NCBI GenBank assembly: GCA_037042915.1
Contig: CM073202.1
Span: 3,162,001-3,226,000, forward strand
DNA from: Auricularia sp. M13
Lineage: Eukaryota > Basidiomycota > Agaricomycetes > Auriculariales > Auriculariaceae
DNA length: 64,000 bases
Direction of reading: 5' to 3'
Both the position numbers and the translations under genes were made by a program. This document shows, in pieces, positions 47,572 through 59,014 of the stretch. The notes below the pieces were generated by a model. The model was not told the origin of the DNA. It saw only the letters and a program-made list of their open reading frames with translations, and made no database searches. Numbering within the stretch: position 1 is the stretch's first letter; each line of letters opens with the position of its first letter.

Positions 47572-47890
47572 CAAAAATCTGTTTCCTCACGTTCCATTTC
47601 CCATCCCACACGTTGACTTTCCCTTCCTGCACGATCTTTGTAATTACCCTTCCTACACGTATCTACAAACCCTTCCCACACGATCTTTATGCCTTCCTGC
47701 ACGTGCAGTATGCCTTCCTACACGTCCATTATTACCCTTCCCACACGCTCTAATAACCCTTCTAACACGCTCCAATAACCCTTCTAACACGTCCTTATAA
47801 CCCTTCCTACACGCTGGTATTACCCTTCTTACACGTCCTTTTAACCCTTCCTGCACGTTCTAGTATCCCTTCCTGCACGCTCCCAGGGAG
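47572..47890 (-). repeat. Left terminal motif cluster of outer element
   Basis: At least twelve copies of cccttcc(t/c)(a/g)cacg-type motif (reverse of GTGTAGGAAGGG) spaced about 15-25 bp. The same cluster in inverted orientation lies at 59243-59520. Repeated subterminal motifs usually serve as transposase binding sites (inference). Open frames across it are artefacts of the repeat. Confidence 0.85.
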
Positions 47891-48284
47891 AACTCTAGTA
47901 CACATCAAAGGAGTGCTCCAAAAATTCTGGAAACAGGATGACAAATATTTAGAATTCAGATAAAAAATAATGGGATACTTATTAGGACCCTGGGTGCTGT
48001 GCATGATTTGATGTTGAGTTTTCTTTCCTTTTCGGGTGGGTGCAAGTGATGCTGAACTCTACAGCACCAGAAACAGACTTCCAAAAATTCCAGTTATACA
48101 TTCATAAATCACCATAATACAAATAAAAAATACCTGGCCAGTTTTCAGAGTTCAATTGCATTTCCAAAATCTGGGAACAAATCCTGTTTGAGCTCGCACT
48201 ACAGCCTACATGGCACAACCATCCTTGAGTGCAAAAATACTGTTATATTGCAACTCATTCATGAGCATTGCCAGAGAGAGTAAG

Positions 48285-49913
48285 CAGGACTACATAGGAG
48301 CTGCAGACAAAACAGCAGGTGGGTCGAGTATACCCAATACATGAGAGAATACAGGTGTATTGAGCATGTGATCAAAACCCTGAAAGTAAATTATGGAGAC
48401 GAGACAGAACCCAAGTTTGTATCTGAGGTGTTAGCAAGTACGGATTGTGTGGGAGAGGAGGTAAGTGAACCAAGTGTGTGCTTTGCCTTTGGGCCTGCAC
48501 AGGGGAAGTCTATGACTGCGTGAACACGGTGAACACATGCAACACAGATTGCTAGGAAATGACATGGTGGAGAGGGAATGGATAGTGTGGAACCATGAGA
48601 GTCGGGACCATGCACCAGGGGAGCAGGAGGAACTGGATTTGAAGCCATCGGAGATGGCTGGGGGTAACTGAGATTTTGATTTGGTACAAACTAGAATGGA
48701 GGACAAGTGCGAGGACAAGAACTGGAGCTCCGGAGTGCACGGAACTGTACCACTGGTAAGCTGGATGCTTGTGAGCCACTGTGCTGGGGGAAAACTACCT
48801 AACTACCAATTATACAGCAGAATGCCTAGCCAGCAAAGATATCATTCTAAGCTGTACCAGAAATGTCCATGCAATAGGAAGACTGCATGGAAGTCACATA
48901 CAAGCTGTGATTGCACAAGGGTTGTGCAATTCGTGTTCATGAGCCAATGAGAATCGTTCTTGAGAGCTGGTGACTCAGCTCATTGCTCCAAGAAAGCCAG
49001 CCAATCGTCTATGTGAGTGCTATGGTTGTATCTGCTGTTTGGATGACACAATGGACCGTGGAATAGCTTGATGGAATCACGATGACTGGGTTTCCCTAGT
49101 ATGAGCTTTTGTGTTCTGTATGTCCCCAGTTGCTTGGGGTGCATATGCTCAGGGATGGTTGATAGGTTGGATTCCCCAGACCCAGGCCAGGATATGGTCC
49201 ACAATTTCAATTTGTGACATGTTTGCAAATGCACAGGTGCTGAAAATCAATGAATGAGTCATGTTGCGGTTCGCAACAATGTTCTTTGCCCATGCCACTC
49301 CCGCGTTGTTTTATCAACGCTCGCTTGCTGTCCTCAATTCCTGCCACCGCTACGTGCTCAGGCCCTGGACCTCGGTCAACACGCTCCCACAATGCCCTTT
49401 GGAGCTGCTCATCAGACATTGTCCCTCTCTTGTTGCCGTGTTGGTGCATCCCGGCAACATTGGCATGCTCCTGCTGCCGTTTGGGCTGTTGGCTGTGCAT
49501 GCCTGCTATCAGCCTTTGGTACTGTCCTCAGTCTTGGTCCTGTGCGCAGTGCCTGCTGCACTCCTAGTCAGTCGGACCCTTCGCTTGGAGTACCCCAATG
49601 GTGGATCTCGACCACTTGCCACGCTGCAGCGCGTGTTCCTTGGTCTTGGCCATTCGCTGCACAGCTGCTGCTGCACTCCTCCTTCTTGGCCCTTCTCCAA
49701 TACCCCCGTAGGCATGGACTCTAGTTTAGTATGATTCCCTTCACCTTCCTTTTGTTGCCACCTTCGGTGTTTCCACTTTCATTTGCTTTGTCGCTGTCCC
49801 CTCGCATTGCCACAGCACCTCGTGTTATGGCTCATTCGCTTTTCGCTCCTATCACCATTGGGCTTCTCAGACCTCACTCACACCAACGTCATTTGGACCG
49901 AGTCATCAGACTG
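48285..49913. other. Interior of outer element with decayed coding relics
   Basis: Short frames such as EYRCIEHVIKTLKVNYGDET (about 48344-48410) and EREWIVWNHESRDHAPGEQE (about 48575-48640) look like exons of a once-real protein but are interrupted. A 157-codon frame at 49261-49734 is Leu/Cys-rich without a recognizable domain. No intact gene is supported. Confidence 0.45.
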
Positions 49914-50976
49914 ATGTTACGGTGACCGAGGATACTTGCCGAACGGACGCTCTGCGGGTGGGGGAAGAAGGACAAGATGTATCGGCGGTGGGCAAACCAG
50001 CTCGAATCTAGCGTACAAAGAGCGGACAACACACGGTATATAAAGGGGGTCCGGAACCGGCCAGACCGCTGACCGCAGGCCGGGGCCACGCATGTGCCGG
50101 CGGGTCTCGGTCTGATGACTCAGTCCGTATGACGTCGGCGCGAGGGAGGTCCGATAAACCCAAGCTCCTCCCCAGCGGCCAGCTGCCCACGATCGCTACT
50201 TAGACCACAGGCAGGTGGAACAGAGAGCAAGTGTGGGATGACCAAAACAGGCAAACGACGGATCCGTTGAGTTGATTCCGAAGTTAAGGCGCGATGTGGG
50301 CAGCTAGACCGCTGGCGCCACTGTTTTTAGCGCCCGGTCGGCCGCGCATCAACCGAGCTCGCGCGCTTCAGCCGACCGTTCGGAGTACTGTTCGCTCATC
50401 TTGAATAAGCTCGCAAAGACCTGTGACTTGTATTTTGTGAAACCCTATGCACATGTAAACCATGGCCGATGCAAATATTAACTTTTAAATGGGTCTCCCT
50501 GGATGTCCGAACGGTCGGCTGAAGCGCGCGAGCTCGGTTGATGCGCGGCCGACCGGGCGCTAAAAACAGTGGCGCCAGCGGTCTAGCTGCCCACATCGCG
50601 CCTTAACTTCGGAATCAACTCAACGGATCCGTCGTTTGCCTGTTTTGGTCATCCCACACTTGCTCTCTGTTCCACCTGCCTGTGGTCTAAGTAGCGATCG
50701 TGGGCAGCTGGCCGCTGGGGAGGAGCTTGCGATAAACCCAACGGCGATAGGAGCGAAAAGCGAATGAGCCGTAACAACTGAGGCCCGCCGGCGCATGCGT
50801 GGCCCTAGTCCGTGGTCAGCAGTCTGGCCGGTTCCGGACCCCCTTTATATACCGTGTGTTGTCCGCTCTTTGTACGCTAGATTCGAGCTGGTTTGCCCAC
50901 CGCCGATACATCTTGTCCTTCTTCCCCCACCCGCAGAGCGTCCGTTCGGCGAGTATCCTTGGTCACTGTAAGACAC
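49914..50976. repeat. 1-kb near-palindrome with TATA boxes in both arms
   Basis: The left arm starts tgttacggtgaccgaggata and the right arm ends in its reverse complement (tatccttggtcactgtaaga). Both arms contain a mirrored gtatataaaggggg TATA-like site (50035 and 50850 regions) and a shared aacagtggcgccagcggtct block next to a central spacer of about 110 bp (50395-50505). The arms differ in one segment: the right arm has a gctcattcgcttttcgctcc sequence also found just outside the left arm at about 49829. It could be a head-to-head pair of LTRs or a foldback element; no target duplication was found. Confidence 0.8.
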
Positions 50977-51396
50977 CCCAGCTCACAAGCACTCCAGCTC
51001 ACAACTATCTTTCTGCCCTGCACACTCCAGGACCCTGTTGTCCCATACTTGCATTTGTCCTGAGGAGCCAGTAATGATATAATCCATTCAATTGTTTGGC
51101 ATCTCTGCCTCTTTGAGTTACACACAATGCCCCTCATTTGGTCATTCTTCGTTCACACCCCCACCTTGACTCTCTTGACTCCCTTTGCATTTGGTTGCTT
51201 CTTAGCCCCATTGACTGTACCCGTGTCATTTTCATAGCATAGCAATTTTGTGTTCAGAAAGTTTATACTCCCCAAATGGAGTAATTAGTCCAGCCGTACC
51301 GGCAATCCAACTACCCCATAGGCAGCTGAGGTTTTACCAAATGTTCAGAAAGCTCAAGAGGCTGTGCAGTGTTTATTTTCTTCCTATGTCAGCAGT

Positions 51397-51722
51397 GGAT
51401 GACTTCCCGTCGCAGTTTAGGAAAGTTTAGGGAGAGTTTAGGAGGACTCGTCGATCGCTCTCGCTCGGCTATCAATCTGCAACACCTACATCAAGTCTGC
51501 ATTCCTCCTCCTGTCTGCAAGAGAATCTCTTACGCCGTTAAAGACTGACTGAGCTCTTCATTTGCCCCTGAACCATGCCCATAACCCCAGGGACTTTTGA
51601 GCCCATTTGAGCAGGAATAGAGGTTTAGAAAAGCCATCAGTGAGTGATGCGGAGCATCATCCTCTCCATCACGTTTCCTAAACTCGTCCTAAACTCTCCC
51701 TAAACGCGACGGGAAGTCATCC
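51397..51722. mobile_element. 326-bp MITE with 3-bp target duplication AGT
   Basis: The terminal inverted repeats begin GGATGACTTCCCGTCGC on both sides and continue into gtttagg-rich subterminal sequence. agt flanks the element at 51394-51396 and 51723-51725. No coding capacity. A 3-bp duplication fits PIF/Harbinger-related MITEs among others; family not assigned. Confidence 0.87.
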
Positions 51723-51778
51723 AGTATGTTCTCTAACTTATATATATTCTGTCCTTACTCGTCATGCCGTCATTCCAA

Positions 51779-52466
51779 ATAAGTCCCATAGGCCGTTCCG
51801 GCACCACCCGCTACCTTCATAGACCCAATGCATTCAGTCTATGAGACAGTGTGGACACTGGCTCTCCCCTGCTCATGCTGCTGCTTAGACTCGTGACATC
51901 CAATTCAGCACCTCGCCCGCTCACCAGACAATGCCAGCAGCTGTACCTAGTATCTGTAATATTAGCGAGCACACCGTTCTCATTACATTTGCATGAGACT
52001 TAATGACAGCTATGAGCCCTGCGAGCAGCTGCAGCATATGACAATTTCTTGTTTAAGAACTGAATCTGTGCTCCTGAACGATTTGGTCAGTCCAAAGCTT
52101 ACACTTCTCTGCAAATCCAAAACAGCACGTCTGTCGCCCACATTTCAACATTGGAAATTGAATGGGCGCACTCACGCGGTGCGCCGCGCCGTTCGTGCGC
52201 CTAAATATGACTGAGGCGCTCATGCGAGGCGCAGGCTAATAAGTTATAATGCCATTACTCTCATGAGCTTGAGCGCAAGGGCTGGCGTCAAGCTGGTGCA
52301 TCAACCTCGGAACAAATAGCCCGCGGACGAGCTCCTCGTTTGGCACCATCCGCGGAAGATTACCCTATTTATCGACATGGGCATCAATCGAGAGATCTTG
52401 AGCCAAAACGCGTTGTATTACAGATTTGGTCATCACACGCCAAAGACCCACTACAAGGTAGCGGGA
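51779..52466 (+). repeat. Dispersed repeat, copy 2
   Basis: Collinear with 42253-43071: the same ataagtcccataggccgttc start and the same terminal block encoding INREILSQNALYYRFGHHTP. It lacks the insertion after the first 60 bp seen in copy 1. It lies between the AGT MITE and the right arm of the outer element, so it is part of the element interior or inserted there. Confidence 0.7.
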
Positions 52467-52687
52467 ATTGTTCTCCATCCCTTTCACATCCCCTTGTTCC
52501 CTGCTCCCTCTTTCTGGCAATGCTCATGAATGAGTTGCAATATAACAGTATTTTTGCACTCAAGGATGGTTGTGCCATGTAGGCTGTAGTGCGAGCTCAA
52601 ACAGGATTTGTTCCCAGATTTGGAAATGCAATTGAACTCTGAAAACTGGCCAGGTATTTTTTATTTGTATTATGGTGATTTATGAAT

Positions 52688-52966
52688 AGGGCGTTTCACG
52701 GTAGCGTTTTTGACCTCGTTTTTGGGCCATTTTGATTGCGTTTTTCGTGTTCATTTTAGCAGAGATTCAACTGAGAAACCATCAAGACGAACTCGAAAAA
52801 TGAAGCAAAAAAAAGCATGGCCATGCTAAAACGACTCAAGAGTCGTTTCTGCGCTCGTTTTAGGTCGTTTTTGATCCAGTTCTTCGGAAACGGACAAAAA
52901 ACGAAACAAAAAACGAGATCAAAAACGCATCAAAAACGGCCCAAAAAACGTACCGTGAAACGCCCT
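52688..52966. mobile_element. 279-bp palindromic MITE with 3-bp duplication AAT
   Basis: The termini AGGGCGTTTCACGGTA are perfect inverted repeats, followed by gttttt-rich imperfect arms and a central acgactcaagagtcgt hairpin. aat flanks it at 52685-52687 and 52967-52969. The empty site is preserved in the left arm of the outer element (near 48100, reverse strand: ttatgaatgtataac), proving insertion after the outer element formed. Non-coding. Confidence 0.95.
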
Positions 52967-53199
52967 AATGTATAACTGGAATTTTTGGAAGTCTGTTTCT
53001 GGTGCTGTAGAGTTCAGCATCACTTGCACCCACCCGAAAAGGAAAGAAAACTCAACATCAAATCATGCACAGCACCCAGGGTCCTAATAAGTATCCCATT
53101 ATTTTTTATCTGAATTCTAAATATTTGTCATCCTGTTTCCAGAATTTTTGGAGCACTCCTTTGATGTGTACTAGAGTTCTCCCTGGGAGTGTGCAGGAA

Positions 53200-53207
53200 G
53201 GGATACT
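53200..53207 (+). repeat. 8-bp target duplication, left copy
   Basis: gggatact here and at 59235-59242 flank the PHD-transposase element. The uninterrupted left arm of the outer element shows a single copy (reverse strand near 47860). Confidence 0.95.
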
Positions 53208-53248
53208 CAAGGGGTGGTAGCCGGCAAACTCCGGAGCATCACGTTACC

Positions 53249-56200
53249 ATGGATGGGTCCTCCGACCTCGCGCTACAGAGGTTCACGACCCCGCCTCCGG
53301 CGGAGCGGATCCGGCGGATGCGTGCTATCTGCGGAGCATTGATGGAGATAGTGAATGACAAATTTGACTTTAACCCGACGTTGCTTGCCCACAATCTCCT
53401 CACCGAGTGCTGCTTGCCGTTTAGCCAACGAAGAACCGAGGAAGCCATGAGTACCCCTGTAAGAAATGCTACTTATAAGCACATTCAGCTGTTTACAATG
53501 TTGAGCAGGCCGCTGGTGGCACTCGCAATGCCAGTGGGACGGTCCTTTGCCCCGACTGCGGGGGAAACATTCGGATGGGCAAAAATTCGGACACGGGCAC
53601 GCTCAAAATTCACCAGGGCTCGGTAGCCTGTGTCAATGCCCAGAAAAAAAACAAGAAGGTCAACGACCTTGCGGCCATGAAAGCCAAGAGCGCCGGGTTT
53701 TTCAAAAATCTATTCAAGCCGAAGCCAGCGCCGACCAATGCAGTGGCAACTTCGTCTCTCGTCCCAGCCTCAGCCACCGGTGCTGAAGACGACGAGGTTG
53801 TATTAATCGATCCGCCTGCACCGACAGGTGGCGTTAATGCCGCCAAATCAACGGCTGGTGTGTTACGACTTACTCAGGAGCCTGTCTCCGGTTATTAACG
53901 CGTTCATGTCCAGATCCCAAAGTGCAAGTATCGGACCCTGCGCTCCGCAGCCTCCTCGAGTGTCTGCGCGCTGCTGTCGGTCGTCTTCCCGATACGGTGC
54001 CCTTCGGCTGCTCGACCGACGCGCTCGCTGTACTGGCCATCGATCCGACCATCCTCGACGATGAGGAGGGTCCGTGGCGCGCGATAAACGGAGCCCTCGA
54101 CGCAGTCTTGCAGCGCGACGCCCACTCGCTGACCCGCGACGAGCTCGCGTCTCTTGTACGTCGCGGCCCATTCGGGATGGACGCAGTCTGCGCATTTCTT
54201 GAGCGCGCCGCAATCATTCTCGGCGGGCAATGCGCCGTCCTCGAGCCACGTGTGGAGCGGTTTATGGCCGCTGCTGCAAGCCTGTAAGTGTCTCAAATGT
54301 CGATTGATAGGTGAATTTAACACTCGCGCGACAGCATACCTTGCTAAGCCGAGTGTGCGCGCGCGACGGATGGCAGCAAGCGTGCGCCAGAGGCGATAGC
54401 GGGTCCCAGCACTTCAGCTGACCACCGCGCGGTGCCGGACCCGATTCCATTGGTCGAACGCGGCGAAAGGGCTTCGTCCGGAAAGAAGAACGGCAGCGCG
54501 GGGGCGCACAACTGCCATGGTGTCAGGATCGCGATAGCGGCGGGCACAAGTGCATACGAAGCGTACCCTTTCGGCCTGCACGTAGCCTATAACTTGCCGT
54601 GGGACGTCCATGTCGTCAATCACGAGCTCGTCGTCCAGTCCACCTCCTGCCGCAAAGTCTTTTCCGGCGACGCCGAGGGCTGCGACAGATGCATCGGCGT
54701 GCTCTCCCACACGTCGATGAAGGGCATTATCGACCGTATGGCGCGAGGCGTGCATGACCACACGCGTCTGCACTACCATTCTGTCGGCGGGCTCATCAAC
54801 ATCGCCAGGAAGAAATCCAAGACTCTGAAAGCTCTTCGACTCACCACACTGTCCCAGAAGCGCCAGCTCCTGCGGCACGCGCGGACGTTGGACAAGCACA
54901 AGAAGTTCTTGATGGCAGTTGGGAGTGGCCAGGTGCCGCGGTTGCACGCATTGGTTCGAACTGCCCTTCGGTGCAAGACGGGCATTGGGCGGATTGTCGC
55001 CCTGGTTGACGCGGCGGGAAGGCAGGTGTACAAGCCGAAGGGGTACACGGAGGAGGAAATGCTGCGAGGCATCCTCTTCTTGCGGATGGGAGGAGCACGA
55101 GTGTCGGAGTTGGCTCATCGGACCTGCGGCCTTCCGGGCGTGTCAACGCTTCGTCATTCGTCGTTGACGCGCCCATTGCGTCCTTCGCCTTCGACGCCTC
55201 GGGCAGACGAGGTTGCACATAATATCAGTGTTGCCTTTCCACCACCGTCCGAATTGGGGGCAGAACCACCGGCGCCGCAGAAGGAGACACTTGCAGTACT
55301 CATGTTCGACGAGCTCAAAGTTACGGACGCTGCTCGCTGGTGCCCCTCGACGAACAAGATCCTGGGATTTTGTCGGGAGCATAGCAAGGACTACACGCTC
55401 GATTTCGTTACGATGAAAGAGGTCGATCTTCTCTGCGATGGTTTGAACAAGAACGACGTACATCTTGCTTCTGAGGTGCGTTGCTTTCTCGCTCGCTACT
55501 CGTGTTCCTTACGAGCTGTCATAGGCGACTGTTGGTGCAATTGGAAAGCTCTCTGGGAACTCGCGCGAGTATAGTGCCAAGCCGATCTTGGTCTCTGGAA
55601 CGTGCAAGAGGGAGTCGGGCTCCGAGCAGGCATCCGTCATCCAGACCGTCCTTGACGCCTGCATACTCCATCGCGCTCAAACTGGCTGCCGTATCATCTC
55701 GGTCGCGTCGGATGGCGAATCTCGGCGTGGACTTGCATTTGAGCAGCTGTTCCTCAAGCGCACTATTTCTCCTTCGTCGCCGATATACGATATGCTCTCG
55801 GTATTGAAGCTGTTCAACCTCCAAGTGGGCGACGACGAAATCACGCTGGATAAAGACTGGAAACATGTCATGAAGCGGCTCCGTAATAAGGCCATTCGAC
55901 GTAAAGGTTTTGTTATCCGTGGCGTCCACATCACGCCCGCCCAGATTCGACGGCACCTCGCTGCTCACGGCGCGACGCGTGCGCACTTGGACTCTATTCT
56001 GAACCCGACGGACAAGCAGGACGTCGCGCTGATGTTCACGCTACTGCGCGACATCTGGTCGTTGCCCGCACCTGTCGCGACCGACCTTCCTGGATTTGCG
56101 GCGACACGGAACGCGCTGAGAACGTTCGGCAGGCTCTGCTACTACGTTGTGGCTCCGTATCTCATTGTGGAGCTCTCACTCTCGGAGCAGCTCGAGTACC

Positions 56201-59014
56201 TGAGCCGCGCCGCTCATCTGGCTCTCGATATTTTCACCTACGGCGATCCTCGCAACGAGAGCTTAGACGCGCGCATGTTCCTGGATATCATGCATATGGT
56301 CAAGAACGCCTATATATCTGTTGCAAAGACGAAGGTTGCGGACCCAGAGGGACAGTTCTGGCTCATCTTGCTCGGCACCGATCGTCTCGAGGCAGCCTTT
56401 GGTATTCTTCGCAGCATCGTGGGGAACGATGCCAACGCTGATGTTCTGCAACTTGGAACCCGTCTGTCTCACGTTGTCGAGTGTGCCAACATCTTTGCCC
56501 GCTTTCCTCACTGGGATCGCGGTCCGCGACGGCTTCGTCTTTCTCCGATGACAGCAACCGGACAGGTTTCAAAGGATGCCGACCATCTCAACCCCGCATC
56601 GTGGAAGGGCGACGTCTATGTACGCAACGTCGTGCTTCTGACCTGCTGGAAGCGTGGTCGACTTCACGTTGAGGAGGAGTTCGCAGCTTCGGGTATCAAG
56701 GAGCGGTTGGCACGCATCGATCACACGGCTGGCGCAGATATTCTTGCACCACTTGGCGTACCACTGACAGCCTCGGATTTCGACGAGGAGGACGAGGAGG
56801 ATGAAGTTCCTGATGATGGCGATAACACGAGGCCAACAACGACAGGCCGCACAAACATCAACCTCGACATGGACCTGGAGGATGTCGTGGGAGCCGAGGA
56901 GTGCGCGGGGACCAGCGTCTCAGCCACGGTCCTCGTTGGCGAGAAGAAGGTTCCGGTCTACAAGGCTCGCGCTCTCCGCGAAAGCATACAGTTCCGCGCA
57001 GACGACTCGACTGACCGTATACACCGCGTCGCGAAGAAGTCTCGCTACAATGCCGTCCAACATTCCTCGGATTACATCGACGACACAACCGCACTCGGAG
57101 ATGGCGCTCTCTGCATAGACGACCCCATCTTCACCCTCGTTCTATGCCAGAAGACTTTCTTTGGCTGCATCGGGCAGGTCATCGCACTGGAGAATGATTC
57201 GCGCTCACTGCAGATGATTTCATCCGAGCTATTGCCCGAATCTTCAGTTACAGTACGTTTCCGCATACTACAGCTTGTCGAGCTCCAGGGAGGCGATACG
57301 GACGAGTGGCGGTGGAACGGTCGCTACGACGGTGTCTACACCACTCCCGGACGACTTGTCGAGCCCATCGACCCAGCAGTCGTCGTTACTGAGCCCGGCT
57401 CCACGACATTCAGCTTTAAGACGGACGATCTCTGTGCTCTCGCCATCGCGCTTTTTGACCGCTTGTCCAAAGCCGACGCGATTCATGTCCCGGATGTCAA
57501 GCGCACGTCAAGCTTCCCTTACCGTACCGGAGGTGAGCACTTTACTCCATACACGCTCTGTGCTCAGCTCATTCACTCTGACCAGAGTACGCATGCTTTG
57601 CTTGTGAGAAGGAAGGCCGAGATACGACCGATACGCTCGGGGAACGCTTCTGCCCGCGCTGTGACCCTGCCGTTGAGCTCAACTGGAACGACGCTCCGTG
57701 GGTGCTGGAGCACATGGCCTGCCATCTTCTCTTTGACCGAGGAGTGGACCGCTCAGAGCAACCGTGTGGATACTGCCTCCGCCCAGCACCGCTGTGCCTT
57801 TTCTATCTCAAGAAGGGCAAAGGGGCAGATAGCGGTTTGCAAGTTGACTTTCGGCGCGGTAAATCGCGCGGTTGTGATCGCGCTCGACCTTTCAAGTACA
57901 CGTTCGCGAGCAAGTCAACAACCCATTCACCATGCTCAAACGTACCGATTATTTGCCCACGCTGTCCTGCTAGCCAGCCAGCCGTGTGGAAATACAATCT
58001 TCGTGAGCACCTTCGCCTGGCGCACCCGAGCGTGTCGCCAGACAGCTATAAGGAGCTCTTTGAGCTATCTGGCTCAGAGGTAGCAGGTATGCGGGCGCTG
58101 TGGGATGCACGTCATCACACTCGGCGTATCTCTCGTAAAGCAGCACCTGTGGATTTAAAGATTTCGGATGCCCATCGGGCTGTGGTGCCACTTTCGTACG
58201 TCTCATTTTTTGCCTGTCATACTGTGCACTCAATCCGCTGTAGAAATAAGAGAACCGGCGACTCTGAACACGTCGAAATGGTTTCCGACGATGACCGCGA
58301 TAGTTCACTGCCTTTGGACTCGGGTGCGAGCTCTTCTAGCGAGAGCGCTGATGATGCACTCTTTGAGGATGAAGAACTTGACGAGGATGCGATCTCCTCC
58401 TGCATGGAGCCTTCAAGCGACATTCTGCACGCTACTGATATGGCCGAGGCTGATTTCCATGCCGATACATCGCCTGCAAGGTAAGCTGTTTGAATCCAAG
58501 CGCTACCTACGGCCGGACTGAAAACTGAAACCATAGTGGGAGCACATCGACACCTTTAGGTGCAAGCGCAGCGACACCTTTGGGTGCAAGCGCAGCGACA
58601 CCTTTGGGTGCAAGCGCAGCGACACCTTTGAGCGGGAGCGCGCCGACACCGAGCGGGAGCGCGCCGACACCGAGCGGGAACGCGCGGACACCTTCGACCA
58701 GCAATGCACCAGATGAATTTGGCGCGCGAGGGTCTCGTCGACACACGAAGCGCGTGCTTGCGCGTGACGCATGCATCTGCGATAGGCCGGTCACAGACGA
58801 CGAGATTGCAAGCGACACGAACGTCATCGCATGCACAGCTAAGGGCTGTGAATCCCAATGGGTGCGTCTGTACCATTCCCTACTGAATCCTGTGCTCATT
58901 GCCGCTTAGTACCACATGGACTGTCACAATTTCACGTCAAAGCCAAAGAACTGGAAATGTGATAGCTGCCAGGAGATCTCGAGGGCTTCTAAGCGTCGCA
59001 AGACGGGTCGATAG
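53249..59014 (+). CDS. Giant zinc-finger/PHD transposase, P-element-like core
   Basis: Multi-exon gene from MDGSSDLALQRFTTPPPAER (53249) to RASKRRKTGR (stop ends 59014). Exon 2 has a C2HC finger (CPDCG, then H and C; about 53550-53630), a likely DNA-binding domain. Exon 4 (about 54410-55474) has CRKVFSGDAEGCDRC and VLMFDELKVTDAARW with an Asp at 55308. The next exon has SVASDGESRRGLAFEQL (Asp at 55711) and LLGTDRLEAAFGILRS (Glu at 56389). The order D..D..E and the last motif resemble P-element/THAP9 RNase-H-fold transposases (inference). Downstream are a CFACEK/FCPRC/CGYC/CPRC zinc cluster with a C2H2-like end (57590-58030), an acidic region, an SAATPLG repeat and a PHD finger. The uninterrupted 57525-59014 part needs three small introns. 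No inactivating stop was found. Confidence 0.8.
58557..58690 (+). repeat. Coding minisatellite in transposase
   Basis: About three to four 21-bp units of gcaagcgcagcgacacctttg type, followed by three units of gagcgggagcgcgccgacacc, encoding SAATPLG and SGSAPTP repeats in the linker before the PHD finger. The unit length is a multiple of three, so copy number can vary without frameshift. Confidence 0.85.
58755..59014 (+). other. PHD finger of the transposase
   Basis: After splicing a 45-50-nt intron (gtgcgtctg..gcttag, about 58861-58909) the frame reads ACICDRPVTDDEIASD, then VIACTAKGCESQW joined to YHMDCHNFTSKPKNWKCDSC. The C4-H-C3 spacing (CxC, CxxxxC, HxxC, CxxC) with a Trp before the last Cys pair is that of a PHD finger, a reader of histone H3 tails. 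It suggests chromatin-guided target choice (inference). Confidence 0.85.

Noticed and set aside
47653-47856. Open frame MQEGLKGRVRRVIPACRKGY... (and its twin at 59248-59472)
   Set aside because: It is the translation of the degenerate GTGTAGGAAGGG motif array at the transposon ends; the same peptide appears in inverted orientation at both ends, and it has no domain.
49254-49734. Two overlapping 150-codon frames in the transposon interior
   Set aside because: Overlapping frames with Leu/Cys/Ser-rich translations, no domain, no intron logic; most likely chance frames in a low-stop-codon region.
58503-58772. Antisense Arg/Ser repeat frame (ARSRSVSARSRS)
   Set aside because: It is the reverse-strand shadow of the SAATPLG/SGSAPTP coding minisatellite in the transposase.
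53249-59014. KDZ (Kyakuja-Dileera-Zisupton) transposase
   Set aside because: KDZ proteins are common in mushrooms and also Cys-rich, but I find no KDZ-type YDIxCQ-like core motif, and the terminal PHD finger and 8-bp duplication with CAAGGGG ends fit better with another group.
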